A stretch of DNA of 64,000 nucleotides from Rhynchopus sp. YZ270_cl-10 (lineage: Eukaryota > Euglenozoa > Diplonemea > Diplonemida > Diplonemidae). Location: the NCBI GenBank assembly GCA_964035575.1, contig OZ037869.1, positions 868,001 to 932,000 of the forward strand. Direction: 5' to 3'. Shown here in pieces: positions 1-10,185 of this stretch; position 1 is the stretch's first letter; each line of letters starts with the position of its first letter. The position numbers and the translations under genes are program-made. Under the pieces are notes generated by a model. It made no database searches, was not told the DNA's origin, and saw nothing but the letters and a program-made list of their open reading frames with translations.

Positions 1-499
1 TACAGCCTTTTGGTCTTATCTCTCCCGGTGAAGCACTGTTCTGAAAGCAGTACACCGTAAGTTGGGGAGGATAAGGTGGTGATAGAGGTTATCTGCATTA
101 TATTTGGACGGTTTTTTTTTTGCCAGCACGTTCAAGCTATTTTTCCTCATAATTTTGATGAATGAGGAGGAAGGGCGAGCCTTGTAACTGGGGAGGGAGG
201 AAAAATATGATATATGTCTGCTAATATCTTCCCAATATAAAAACAAAAAAAAAAAACAAAAATGAAAATGTGACAGATGAAGGGGGGGAGAAACTACAAC
301 ACCATCTATCAAACGACAAAAAAAAAATTTCCTTTTTTGTTCCTTACAAAAAAAAGGAAATTTAGACGGGGTTATACAACACCCATCCTTTGGGGGATAT
401 CTCTAAATTATAAACAACAACAATAACAACAATAACAACAAATGGGAAGGAGAATTTTGTTCTGTATTGACATGAAGGGAGAGGTTTCCCTTGCATATT

Positions 500-571
500 T
501 TTTTTTTTGATAAATTGTTGGAGTAGTGTAGTTGCCTCGGTTGTGTTGCCACAGTTGTGCAAATCCCCACT
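500..571 (-). repeat. Dispersed repeat copy (TTTGATAAATTGTTGGAGTA family)
   Basis: About 70 bp closely match 25745-25816, and the first 30-40 bp also match 1649-1690. Shared blocks include TTTGATAAATTGTTGGAGTA and TTGCCTCGGTTGTG. Read on the minus strand, the two long copies encode similar peptides (HNCGNTTEATTLLQ and HNCGSTTEATLLLQ). However, they are also nearly identical as DNA, so this is a repeat rather than proven coding conservation. Its class is unknown. Confidence 0.6.
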
Positions 572-1648
572 GTCGGGTTTTAATAAAAAAAAAATGGTAT
601 TAGTGCAGGCAGTGGGGGGTGGGTTGTTTGTTCATTGTACCCTACCGGAACTCTGTTAGGGTTTGACCCATATCGAGGGTAACATAGTTCTTGATAACTT
701 GGCTCAAAATTGTAAAAATCCTTTTTTTTTTCAAAAAAACTTTTTATCGTTTTTTTTTTTTTTATAGCGGTGGAAACAACTACGGATGCTCACCACTTCG
801 AGACTTTCTTCTCTTGATAGCACAACCGATTTTTTTTTTTTTTTTGTTGGTATAAAAAAAAAATGTTCATGTTTGCAGAAGGGGGGAGAAAAACACTAAG
901 GGGGGGGGGGAAAGGACAGGACTTCTCTTTATGCCTGGGCAAGTCAAAAAAAAAAGGGGGTGGAAAAAAAAAAGAGAGGGAAAAGAAGACGCCACTGGGT
1001 TGCTCTCTGGGGGAGGGTTAAATTCAAGTACCCGTGTCTGCACCTAAAAAGGGAGGGTGCTTGGATTTTTTTTTTAACTTGTCTCCCCTCCAGTAATATT
1101 GTCGGGGGGTGGTGAAGTAGCCTTTCTGTTTCACCGAATTGCTGTTTTTATTTATTCCCTTCCCTTCGACGTAAAGAGATGTTGAAAGTGCAAAATGTCT
1201 TCACCGTACAACGTCAGCGAGATTGAAAATGCACTAGTTTTCTCTCCATGATGTAAAATAAGGAGGTTTGATGCAATAAAAGGGTATCCTTTTGGCTATC
1301 AAATTCCTGGAGGGAAAAAGGGGGGATAAAAATCAAACGGAAAATGCGACAAAAAAAAAAAAAAAAAAAAAAAAAAAATGTCTAAAAAACCTAGGTCAGA
1401 GAGGGTTGCAAAGAGATCATGAGGTTGCTTTTTTTTAGAATATCAAGGACCGGACAATGTTAAGGTTTTGCAGTTTTGCAATTTTGAAGTTTTGAAGCAG
1501 ATGACCCTGGGGTTTCTTTGGGGGGGATGCAGCGTGTAAGAGCTAGATATCTGTGATTCAACCTTTTGCAGGCAGATTTTGTATTGCACTTTATTTTTTT
1601 TTTGTATTTTCTGCAACCTTTGTGTGCACATCTTACAGGATGTGATCA

Positions 1649-1690
1649 ATATTTTTTGATAAATCTGTTGGTTCAGTGTAGCCATGATCA
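1649..1690 (-). repeat. Partial copy of the TTTGATAAAT dispersed repeat
   Basis: A shorter, more diverged copy of the family seen at 500-571 and 25745-25816. It keeps TTTTTTGATAAAT and the following GTTGGTTCAGTGTAG. Confidence 0.45.
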
Positions 1691-2440
1691 ACGCCACCTT
1701 CACTATCCACGAAACCTACGTTGCATTTATTTTTGTTGCTTTTTTCTTCCCAAGAGGGAACGGCCGTGAACTTTTCTTTTGAATTTGAGTTTTCAACCTA
1801 GCAACACATACTTCCACTGCCAAAAAAAAAACTTGGACATGAAGGGGAAGGGGGGCACAAAGTACGCACTCTACTGTTATGAACCGTGTGGGTCGGAGAG
1901 CAAGGGGTATCTAGTGTCTTAACAAAAGCCCTTTTCAACAGGGGCCTCGCAAAAAGTAAGGAACTGTCAACCCTCGTACAACACCTCCACACAATGACCA
2001 CCACCAGGGGAGGGGCGACATGGGAGAAACAGGAAAAAAAAAAAGATAGCTTGTTTTTTTTTTTGTGGTGACGTGGTTCTCGTATTATTATTTTTTCCTT
2101 TTTTTTCTCTGTTTCTGAATTGGACATAAGTTCATTGTTTTTTTTACTCCACCTCGCATAAACGTTTGTTATATAAAAAAGCTTCGTACATTTTGCCAAA
2201 CCAGCACCATGGTTCCACTGGGAAAGAGTGTATAACACAGCAATGTTTTGATCGAACGTCAACGAAATAAAAAGGGGTAAAATTATCTTTCTTACATAAT
2301 GTTCTTTTGAGGTTTTTTTTTTTTTTTGCCCTTTTGGCAGGGTTTCCGCGTTCTTCCGGTGTTTTCGAAGGAGGCGGACGAGTTTTTTCCCCCCCCCAAA
2401 AATTTTTTTTTTACTAGTGCTTAACACAATACAGGTCGAG

Positions 2441-2463
2441 CCCGGCGCGCTTCGCGCGCCGGG
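2441..2463. repeat. Perfect GC hairpin, 10-bp stem with TTC loop
   Basis: CCCGGCGCGC, then TTC, then GCGCGCCGGG form a perfect stem with a 3-nt loop. It lies just downstream, in transcription sense, of the hAT transposase relic. It belongs to a set of similar short-loop hairpins in this window: 3132-3163, 3191-3207, 9384-9414, 9709-9721, 23540-23552, 25261-25273 and 26109-26123. Confidence 0.75.
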
Positions 2464-2527
2464 TCGGGGGCCTCCGGCGGGGTTGTCTCGCCTCACAGTC
2501 TTTCGTGAGACACAACAGGTGAGAAAC

Positions 2528-2983
2528 TCACGTTACGAGATACTCGAAAACAAAGCGTGGCGGGTGGTGGAATAAGCGCTCAGCTGTGCTTGTACCCACA
2601 GGAAGAGTGAACAAGAGACGGAGTAACGTCCTCATCTGAGGGTACTCGGTGTCACCTTCCTCATTGAGCTCAACATACATCAGAACGTCATGAAGAGTTG
2701 TCATTGAGGTGCACACCCTCAACACCGACTTGAGCTCTTGCCACTCTGCCAACAGGTCACTGAATTCAACCCCCTGCACAATACTGGCTGTCTGGAACTG
2801 CTTCCGTTCAGCGGTGTCGCTGTACACCGGCTTCAGCGCATCCCCACCCACGACATCGTGATGCATGTAGGACAGTTTGTGGGGGGTGAAGAACTGGTCG
2901 TACAATCTGCCTAGCTGTTCAATGCTGTACTCCGTGCGCAAACCCGCAAAGGGTTTGAGGGGAATGATAGAGGGGGATACCAT
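2528..2983 (-). pseudogene. Truncated hAT-family transposase, C-terminal dimerisation region
   Basis: An open frame of about 150 codons is counted from its first ATG at 2983; the frame stays open without an ATG to 3013. Residues near the C-terminus read YPQMRTLLRLLFTLPVGTST followed by AERLF. This matches the hAT dimerisation motif of ZMYM1/TTF-type transposase-derived proteins (a P-x-hydrophobic block, then LPV and AER-F-S). After AERLF the family normally continues with an S-x-x-x-x-K-T pattern, but here it runs into unrelated residues and stops. The zinc-finger N-terminus and the catalytic DDE core are absent. I read this as a relic of a DNA transposon. It could be the last exon of a domesticated gene, but no upstream exon is visible. 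Confidence 0.6.
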
Positions 2984-3046
2984 AAGTGCGGCCGCAGATC
3001 TGCGCGACGCCAAAGAGGGGAGGCCTTTATTTTTCTATACGGGGTG

Positions 3047-3207
3047 GGGTGCGTCCCCTGCGGGGCCGCACCCCACTCGTCCACTTTACAATGTACCCCG
3101 GGCCCTCTCCCCACCCATTTTTCCCACTCCCCGGATGAACTTCGTCCGGACGAACTTCGTCCGGCAGTTTTTTTTTTTTTTTTTTCCTACCGGACGAACT
3201 TCGTCCG
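3047..3207. repeat. Cluster of short palindromic hairpins
   Basis: An imperfect palindrome at 3047-3073 (GGGTGCG pairing with CGCACCC, with an inner CCCC/GGGG) is followed by three TTCG-type hairpins. The CGGACGAACTTCGTCCG element occurs at 3147-3163 and 3191-3207, with a one-base variant at 3132-3148 that overlaps the first by two bases. Each has an 8-bp stem around a single base. They sit directly upstream of the hAT relic. Confidence 0.65.
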
Positions 3208-4465
3208 ATTTTTGGGTCGCGGAAACACTGCCTTTTGGGACCTTCAAAGGATGTCCTTTGCAAATTGAAGTGGTACAATCCTTCCCCGCTAGCTAAAAAA
3301 AAGTTTACTTTTACCAGAGAATTACGAGACACCTGTACTACCCTCTTCCCCAAGACACGCGCTATCAAAGGGGATTTGGGAGTGTCGAAACACCTTGTGT
3401 TTCACGTCCAAAAAAAAGCAAAAAAAAAAAAAAAGAGAGAAGCAAAAAAAAAAAAAAAAAAACACTGTGTCCTGTAACGGTTTGGCTGTGGAGTACTAAC
3501 CCTTTTATTTTTGTTAAGGTTCACCTCTCATCTCCCTTTACCGTCAAAAAGAGTAATGGGGAGGAATGGAAGGGGGAAATGTGTGTACAGAGCAGCCCTG
3601 GCTCCCAGGCCTCAGTCCTGAAGACGAGGGGGGCGATTACCTGCTTATGTGATCCTCAGAAGGGACCACATCTGTTTGCGCCACTTATTTTCTTGTACAC
3701 ACAACATTACCCCTCCCCCCACTCCAAAGAAAAGCCGAAAAAGAAAAATTTAAAATTCTCGCGTGTGTACACTAACCCACCCACCCCCCCTAATTTATCC
3801 CAAGTCCTGATGACTCAAGAATTTTTTTTCCTTTTGTTTTGTTCATTCGTTCAAAATCCACAAAATAAATATAAAAAGGGGGAGGGAAAGGGCAAAAAAA
3901 AAAATCTGAACAATGCCCCAAAAAAGCACAACAAAAAACCCCAAAAAAAAAATCCCGAAGCAAAAAAAAAAGGGGGGGTGAAACGGGGGTGGGGGGGGGG
4001 AAAGGGAAACAAACACTACCTCCGTACTGCTTACAACAGAATTCAATAAAGAATAATAATATAAAAACGAAGTACCTCACTCTACGAACGCAGTAACCAA
4101 TCCCCTGTGGACTTGAAGAAATAAAAAAACACAGCACCAACCTTGAACCCCCCAATATGGTGGAACAGGGAAGGTTCTACCCACAGAAGTTGTCACTTTT
4201 GTTCCGCATTTTTTTTTTTTTCTTTTTTTTCTGGGACTCCATTTTTTTACATTTTTATTTTCCTTCTTCCCTTTCACCTCCAAGACAGCAGCAATCTTGG
4301 CTAAATGACAAGCCGGGATTGTGTGAGAGAGAGGGGAAAAGAAGACTTTTCTCACTGCGTTGCTATTTATCCCTGCTCGCCTTCGGGGGCTTGGGGTGCG
4401 CCTGTTGAATTTAAAAAATAAATATAAACATGGTAGTTGATGAGAAACATTACAACACTGAGCTG
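3208..4465. other. Intergenic, A/T- and G-run rich; no gene recognised
   Basis: Long A, T, C and G runs occur here, with no convincing codon pattern on either strand. A small imperfect inverted repeat (TGTGTACA near 3581 against TGTACACACA near 3694) encloses about 110 bp including CCCTGGCTCCCAGG; its nature is unclear. The stretch lies downstream of CK1 copy A and probably includes its 3' UTR. Confidence 0.5.
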
Positions 4466-6061
4466 TTATTGCTCAAATAGGGCTCTGTAGGGCTCTGTAA
4501 GGCTGATGGGCATACCTTCCTCGCCTCTGTGTGCACCGGATCCGGACTGCGACTCGTTGCTGCGCTTGGAGGTGGTCCAGTCGAAGATGTAGTCCATCAT
4601 GTATCCCTCCTTGATGAACAGGTCGCGGAGAAGCTTCCTCAGGTACTGGTAGTCAGGCTTGTCCTCGAACCTCAGCGATCTCGTGTAGTTCAGGTAGGTC
4701 GCGAACTCACCCGGGAAGCCCTTGCACAGTGTCTCAACGGGTGTGCTCATCTTCTTCTCACTGATTCTGTCGTACTTCTGCTTCTTCGTCTGTGCCTTCA
4801 GTCCCTGCCACGGCAGCGATCCACGCAGGAAGTACATCAGCACGTACCCAACAGCCTCAAGGTCATCTCTGCGACCCTGCTCAATTCCAATGTGGGTGTT
4901 GATCGACGCGTAACGCGCAGTTCCGGTCAAGTTCTTGCCCTCCTTGTACGGGATGTGCTGGTGGGTCTTCGGGTCACGGTACTTCTTCGCCAGACCGAAG
5001 TCGATCTGAGAATTTGTTGTATTTTATTTGTGTGCAAAAGAAAAATAAGTTAACTTGAAATACCAAGCCCTCTCGTGACAGTGTACCTTGGTGTGTACAA
5101 GAGGTGGCAGATGCAGACGCTACCAAACAAACATTACAAGATCCACCATATTGCGTGTCCAGACAAATGTGATGTGCATACCATGTAGACGTGGTGTCCC
5201 TTCTTTGCAACTCCCATCAGGAAGTTGTCAGGCTTGATGTCACGGTGGAGGAAGTTCTTCGAGTGCACGAACTCGACTCTCGAGATCATCTGTACGGCAG
5301 AAAAGGGTGGGAAATAGACTAAATAGCGACCCTTTCCTCCGACATACCTGGTCGGCAAGCATCAGGGTGGTTTTGATGCTGAATTTACGGTTCATGAAGT
5401 TGAACAGATCTTCGAGGGAGGGTCCGAGAAGGTCGATAACCTGTTGTACGGCAGAAGTAGAGTAATAAAACATACAGTTATTAATACGTAAAGGATCTTC
5501 ACAAACCAACCCAGACATACCATGACGTTGTAGTCACCCTCCACACCGTACCAGTGCACTCTGGGGATGCCCACTGCTGCAGATCCACTGTTCAGAATTT
5601 TGTACAAACGGGATTCGTACAGCAGTTGGGGGTGGCGGGTCTTCACAGGTTCAAGCTTGATTGCGACTGGCTCTCCAGTCTGAATGTTCGTGCCTTGGTA
5701 GATGTCTCCGAACGACCTGAGGAAGAGTGTGTTTGTGAGTGTGCATATGAAAAATTAGGCTGTACAACAAAACGTCATGCAAAGTAAGAAAAGTTTGTAA
5801 GATATCCCTAAGCCTCTGTGATTAATCACCTTGATTATAATTGTTGTCACAAAACATAAGCTGGAATGTGCTCAATGTTGGCCGAAGCTCAATAGGCAGT
5901 CCAAGAAGGGGCTTAGTTTTGAACCGCCCGAGTGGGTGTGCCCTGAACTACAAACGGAATTGTAGGGGAAAGAGGGAAAGAAGGCAAGGTAGCAGCCATT
6001 AGACATACCCTCCTCCGATCTTGCGACCGATACGGTACTTGTTTCCTACCCGCAAATCCAT
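4466..6061 (-). CDS. CK1: Casein kinase 1 (delta/epsilon-like), copy A, five exons
   Basis: A serine/threonine kinase of the CK1 family, which phosphorylates acidic or pre-primed sites in signalling and trafficking. Exons on the minus strand are 6061-6009, 5716-5521, 5440-5348, 5289-5182 and 5005-4466. All introns are GT-AG and the joined frame gives 329 residues. The protein starts [16 protein letters not shown]. It has a glycine-rich loop, the catalytic lysine in VAIK (residue 38), [19 protein letters not shown] (HRD 129-131), DFG (152-154), the CK1 signature [13 protein letters not shown] and the substrate loop [16 protein letters not shown]. The kinase domain looks complete and is followed by a short tail of about 30 residues. 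The glycine loop reads GGGSFG where GSGSFG is usual. It is a paralogue of the gene at 10186-11550, with identical intron positions and phases. Confidence 0.95.
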
Positions 6062-6529
6062 TTTTTAGTTTTGTGTCAAAAAGGGGGAAAAACTGTTCGG
6101 TGTGGTGGTTTGGATAAAGAAAGGTTATTCGAATGGGACAAAAGAATGGGCGCTGTCAATTTTGTGTATTTGGGAGGTTTGTTGTTTTGTTTTTCCACAA
6201 GTGCTGGAGTGGAGTGGTCACTTTCAATCTCTTCTGTTGCATTTGTTGTAGCATCTGCGACTAGTTCGCAATCCGCTCTCAAGAAGCAAATCTCACTCAG
6301 CGTTGGTGTGCAAAGACAACACATGTTCACAACATTGTATACACCTTTTCACTCGTTCACAAACACTCATTTCCAGTATTTGGTACTTGAATACCCAATT
6401 TGTCTGTTCTTTCTCTCTCTCTCTTTTTTTTTTTTTTTTTGGAGGGGGAAATTTTTGAATCCTCTGTCAGTGTTAGAGCTTTTCTCACACATTTTCCTCA
6501 ACAAAAACGCTGGCTTATATTCTTTTCAA
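6062..6529. other. Intergenic spacer between TMEM43 and CK1 copy A
   Basis: It holds a run of about 18 T near 6423-6440 and simple CT repeats. I see no conserved reading frame or RNA gene. It should contain the 3' UTR of TMEM43 and the 5' leader of CK1 copy A. Confidence 0.5.
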
Positions 6530-8001
6530 TCACATGTACATGTACAAGAGGACAGAGGGTGCGGCTATAGCGAAGGCAACAAGGGGGCGGTAGGACACCC
6601 AACACACTGCTATTGTCAGGGGGGTGAGCATCGACGCGACGGCAAAGGAAACGAAGGCAACACCGAAGCGTGCGACGCTGCCGACGAAGCCGACGATGTC
6701 GAGGAGGGTGGGGAGGGGCTCGAGGAGCATCATGAGGCTGACCCAGAACATGAGCCAGCCTGCGAAGCGCATGGCCCACACCCACCCGTTGGTCGAGGAG
6801 TTCATGAATTCGATCATGCTCTTCGGGCTGTGCTCACCGCGCACCACGTTGGACACTACATTGGACGACGACGTCGCTATGTTAATCAGGCACAGCCCCA
6901 ACCCACAGCACGCACATGGAAAGCAGCACAGCGGCAGGCGGTACGCCGGCACCTCGTCCACAACGTACTCCGTCAACTGCACCCCATCACGCCCGCACAG
7001 CAGCGTGTAGTGCCCAGGGGGGATCACCGTCCATGTCACCCGCACATCCCCAATGCGTGGCCCTGTCGCCACCGCACCCGGCTGCTCTAACGTGCCGTAG
7101 CTGTACGGCGCACCCGAAGTGGTAGTGATATAGGCACTGCACTGCTCATGCAGATAGGCCGAGTGTGGATGGTCGAAGTTGGGCTGCACGGAGGTAAGGC
7201 TCTCCCACGCCTGCAGCGCATCCACATGTGAGCCTGCAAGCGTGCAGCCGTTGAGCGCCACTGCGCCGTTGAAGTTGCGCGTCCGCACACTCTGCCCAGA
7301 TACAACAGGGAACTGCGGGTTGCCCCCTATGGGGGTGCCCTCCGCCTGCCCCGACAGCGTCTGACGCGTCTCGTACCAACCCTGCTGCAGACGGTGCTCC
7401 GTTGTCGTCGTCGTGCCTCCGCCTATCGTATCCTTCTCCGTCTTCTCTGTCTTCTCCTCATGGTATTGGTACATCTCCACACGTCTGTGCAGACGCAGGG
7501 CCTGCGTCTCAATGCCGAACAACGGGTCCGCAACAGGGACGCCATAGATAAGACCAGATGTGTAGTGCAGCTCGGGCTGTAATTTGATTCATATATATTT
7601 TTTATTCATATTGACCTCATGAAAATCTAGATGCACACCTGATTCTTGCCGTGCTGCGGCTGGTACGCCGGGAACTGATCCGGAAGCGGCGGAGCCGTCG
7701 GTGCAGGACGACACTCAACACCACTGTGCATCTCCTGTGTCGTGCAGCCCCCTACGTGGGTGCCTCCCCCTCCCCCTCTCCCTGCACTGTCGAAGTTCAT
7801 GCTGTCAAGACGCTTCTTCACAACATCTATAACACGCAGCCTGGAGACATAATTGCCTTCATTCGCCATGAGGAACGCAAAGGTAAAGAAGAACATCACA
7901 AACCCCACCACACTCGTCACAAACGAGCTCATGATACGATCAAACCAACTATGACGGGTCACAGTGGTCCTCCGTTCCGTGGTCTCAGCTGCCCCACTCA
8001 T
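6530..8001 (-). CDS. TMEM43: TMEM43/LUMA family membrane protein, two exons
   Basis: Related to TMEM43 (LUMA), an ER/inner-nuclear-envelope multispanning protein. Exons are 8001-7639 and 7576-6530, separated by a 62-bp phase-0 intron with a GTGTGC donor and a TTACAG acceptor; the joined frame gives 469 residues. An N-terminal membrane segment (about residues 25-45, VVGFVMFFFTFAFLMANEG) is followed by a large soluble domain with DPLFGIE, VEMYQY and GDVRVTWTVIPPGHY. The C-terminal block has the family pattern W-A-M-R-F-A-G-W-L-M-F and further hydrophobic segments to the end. The soluble domain carries an unusual cysteine cluster (LPLCCFPCACCGLGLC). The same frame is open upstream to an ATG at 8142, but the ATG at 8001 gives the N-terminus usual for the family. 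Confidence 0.9.
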
Positions 8002-8142
8002 CCCAGCTGCCCCATGCAGCTCCAACTTAGGATCTTCCTTAGGGAGAGGAACCTTAAGACTCACATCACTACGTTCAAATGACACTCCAAAATCGGTCAA
8101 AACAGACAAAATCAAAAACACTGTGTATCGCATGTTTAACAT

Positions 8143-9256
8143 TGTATTGTACAGGGTTAGTAAGAAGCAAGAAGGTGAAAAATGTGGGACCTACTAGGAG
8201 AAATATATCAATAAGAGAGGGGGGAAGGATGGGCGGGCGGGGGAGAGGTTGTAGGGAAAAGGTAATGACGTTGGTTCAGTTCTTCACTACACTACACTGC
8301 TCTAAACTTAAAACGAATCGCGCTTTTTGAGGGGGGGAAATGTATAAAAAAAAATGTATAAAAAGCGCGTCCTCTCTGCCTACTCTGCCCATGTCCACCC
8401 ATACCCCATACACCCAAAAAGAGCACATCTGTGCTAAAGCATTTGGGAGGGAAAGCCGTGTAAAATATAAAAAAAAATCAGGATAGTGAAAGGCTGTGTG
8501 TGTGGCTACACTAAACAGATTATCAACGGGGAGAGGGATGCATACACATTGCAGTGCCTTTAGGTTAAGGGGTGGGGTGGTGTGGCTGAGAGTTTTTGCT
8601 GTCGGTGATCCCAATAAGAGCCGAAGATTCCGGCTTTACCTAAGATCGGAGAAGAGGAATATTAACTCGAGCCCCGTTCGGGGGACCCATTTACGTCGAC
8701 TACCCAACAATGAAACTTTGTAGATGTGCTCACAATGCACATCTTTGTACAATCGTTATCGCATGAGTTTTGCACTCAAAAAAAAAAATCGTTTATTACA
8801 CTAACAGTCGCAATAGTTGCAACGCGTTAGAGTTGTTTCACAACTATGGTTGGCTGTGTGATAGTTGGTGTTACTGCCAAGGGGGGAGAGGTGTGTAGGT
8901 TTAGTGAGAAAGACTTGGTTGGCGCTTGAGATCTGTGCTGTCTTCTTTGCTTTGTTTTTAATTTTACTTTATTTTCATTGAAAATTTGTAGACACCCGAG
9001 CTACACCATTCATTTGTATCGACAGTCCCCACCAAAAGAGTTAGGTCCGACTCAACGTCACCTTTGAAATGCTGGGGGGAAAACAAAAAGTGAAAAGTTG
9101 TCAGTGCAAACGCCTCTGTGGACGCAGGCACCGGATCTCCGCGAATTATCGCGCTGCGGAGGGCACTTCATTGGCACACAGTGGGGGGGGGTCGTTTAGC
9201 TTCAAGGGGTGCTAGAGTGGCAAAAAAAATACTGGTGGAAAAAAAAAGGGCACAAT
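8143..9256. other. Intergenic; no gene recognised
   Basis: No convincing frame on either strand. It contains a short hairpin (CCCCGTTCGGGG at 8672-8683) and, near the right end, a copy of the GTGCAAACGCCTC dispersed repeat (about 9078-9180). Confidence 0.5.
9078..9180 (+). repeat. GTGCAAACGCCTC dispersed repeat, copy 1
   Basis: It shares GTGCAAACGCCTC, a following GGACGCAGGCAC block and a downstream CTTCATT...ACACAGT block with copies at about 21468-21600, 22067-22150, 26722-26772 and 27713-27835. Copies are short, diverged and always in intergenic or intronic DNA. Confidence 0.55.
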
Positions 9257-9383
9257 TACAGTGCACGCGGTAATTATGTCGTCTTTATTTAGGTCGGTTT
9301 TAATGATGTCGTTTTTTGTGTGTCGGAATCGAAAAAAATGACCGATTTTCGATTTTTGGGCTTTATTTATTTATTTATTTTCA

Positions 9384-9414
9384 GTTTGGCCGGGGGCGGA
9401 GCCCCCGGCCAAAC
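9384..9414. repeat. Perfect hairpin, 14-bp stem with GGA loop
   Basis: GTTTGGCCGGGGGC, then GGA, then its exact complement. It lies inside the Tc1-like element and is the strongest of the short-loop hairpins in the window. Confidence 0.8.
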
Positions 9415-9483
9415 GGTACGCTATATTTGGAGTGGGTGGGAGTGGGCGCGGAGTGGGTGTGGAAAAAATATTCCAAGTTCTAA

Positions 9484-9616
9484 GTCCTCGTAGCTCTGGC
9501 AGCCGAAGTCGTTCTCGCCATGTCAGTGAGCGTACGAATGTCCTCATTGGACAGGGATGCCTTCACGGCGGTTGAAGGGGTGATGTTGGCCTCCGCCGTT
9601 GCACTTGCAACCTCCT
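9484..9616 (-). other. Exon-like fragment inside the Tc1-like element
   Basis: On the minus strand a TTTCGTAG acceptor-like site is followed by an open frame beginning EVASATAEANITPS and ending in a stop at 9484. Codon use is GC-rich at third positions like the nearby host genes and unlike the AT-rich rest of the element. No partner exon is visible upstream. It may be a captured gene fragment or chance; the plus strand of the same stretch also has an open frame, so strand and coding status are uncertain. Confidence 0.3.
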
Positions 9617-9845
9617 ACGAAACCAGGTGAGCGTCCATTAGTGTATGTTTAGGTTATGAAACTGGGTATTGTTTTGTGGGAGGAATGTATGTGTTTGTGT
9701 GGTTGTGACTCGCGAAGCGAGCCACGGTACGATGGAGCGATTAATGGCGCTCTTGATTTTGGCGGTTTTAATAATGTCGTTTTTTAGGTGTCGGAAGGGG
9801 GGTAAACCGACATAATTAAAAACGACATAATAGAAACTTGGACTG

Positions 9846-10185
9846 TAAACAGAAAGTATTCGAGGCACAAAAGATAACCCTCTTGTTGACCGTTTGCACC
9901 GTGTGGTGGGTTGTCGAACTGTGAAGTGGGGTTGTTTTTCAACGTCGTTGGCACACAAATACACAGCCGGGTCCATCATAGATGGTGTTGTATCACACAT
10001 AACTTTAGAACATACATAAGATTAGCTTTTCGGGCAAGTCTTGAAGGGAGACACACGCAGACAATGAACGCTACACATCATCAACTCCCCACAAACGAAA
10101 ACGTTAAGAGACAAACCATCCCCCATAAATAATAGAACACAACTGGAAAGAGGGAGGGGGCTGCGGGGTGGGTTGCTGGGTAGAC
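9846..10185. other. Intergenic between CK1 copy B and the Tc1-like element
   Basis: AT-rich, with no supported gene; probably the 3' UTR and downstream spacer of CK1 copy B. Confidence 0.5.

Larger units (their letters stand above)
1..2527. other. Intergenic, homopolymer-rich; no gene recognised
   Basis: The stretch is full of A, T and G runs, including a run of more than 30 A near 1350-1378. Open frames here are short and low in complexity on both strands and resemble no protein I know. It holds two copies of a dispersed repeat (about 500-571 and 1649-1690) and a weak match to another repeat family at about 1183-1235. A GC-rich hairpin lies at 2441-2463. I see no tRNA or rRNA gene. Confidence 0.6.
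9259..9845. mobile_element. Tc1/mariner-like MITE with TA target duplication
   Basis: A 587-bp element starts CAGT and ends ACTG, with a TA dinucleotide directly outside each end (9257-9258 and 9846-9847). This matches the TA target duplication and CAGT termini common in Tc1/mariner transposons. The two ends align as imperfect inverted repeats over about 44 bp, best at ATTATGTCGT and GTCGGTTT (9273-9300 against 9804-9831). A subterminal direct repeat (CGGTTTTAATRATGTCGTTTT) lies at 9293-9328 and 9763-9796. It encodes no transposase, so it is non-autonomous. It contains a perfect 14-bp-stem hairpin and an exon-like stretch (see separate entries). Confidence 0.7.

Noticed and set aside
2989-3002. 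GCGGCCGCAGATCT, adjoining NotI and BglII sites resembling a cloning linker
   Set aside because: Fourteen bases can occur by chance, and the frame of the hAT relic and its flanks runs on around it without vector-like sequence.
8590-8700. Possible small structured RNA (AGCCG/CGGCT stem and CCCCG/CGGGG stem)
   Set aside because: It does not match the conserved elements of U1, U2, U4, U5, U6, SRP or tRNA that I could test by eye, and short stems of this size are common here.
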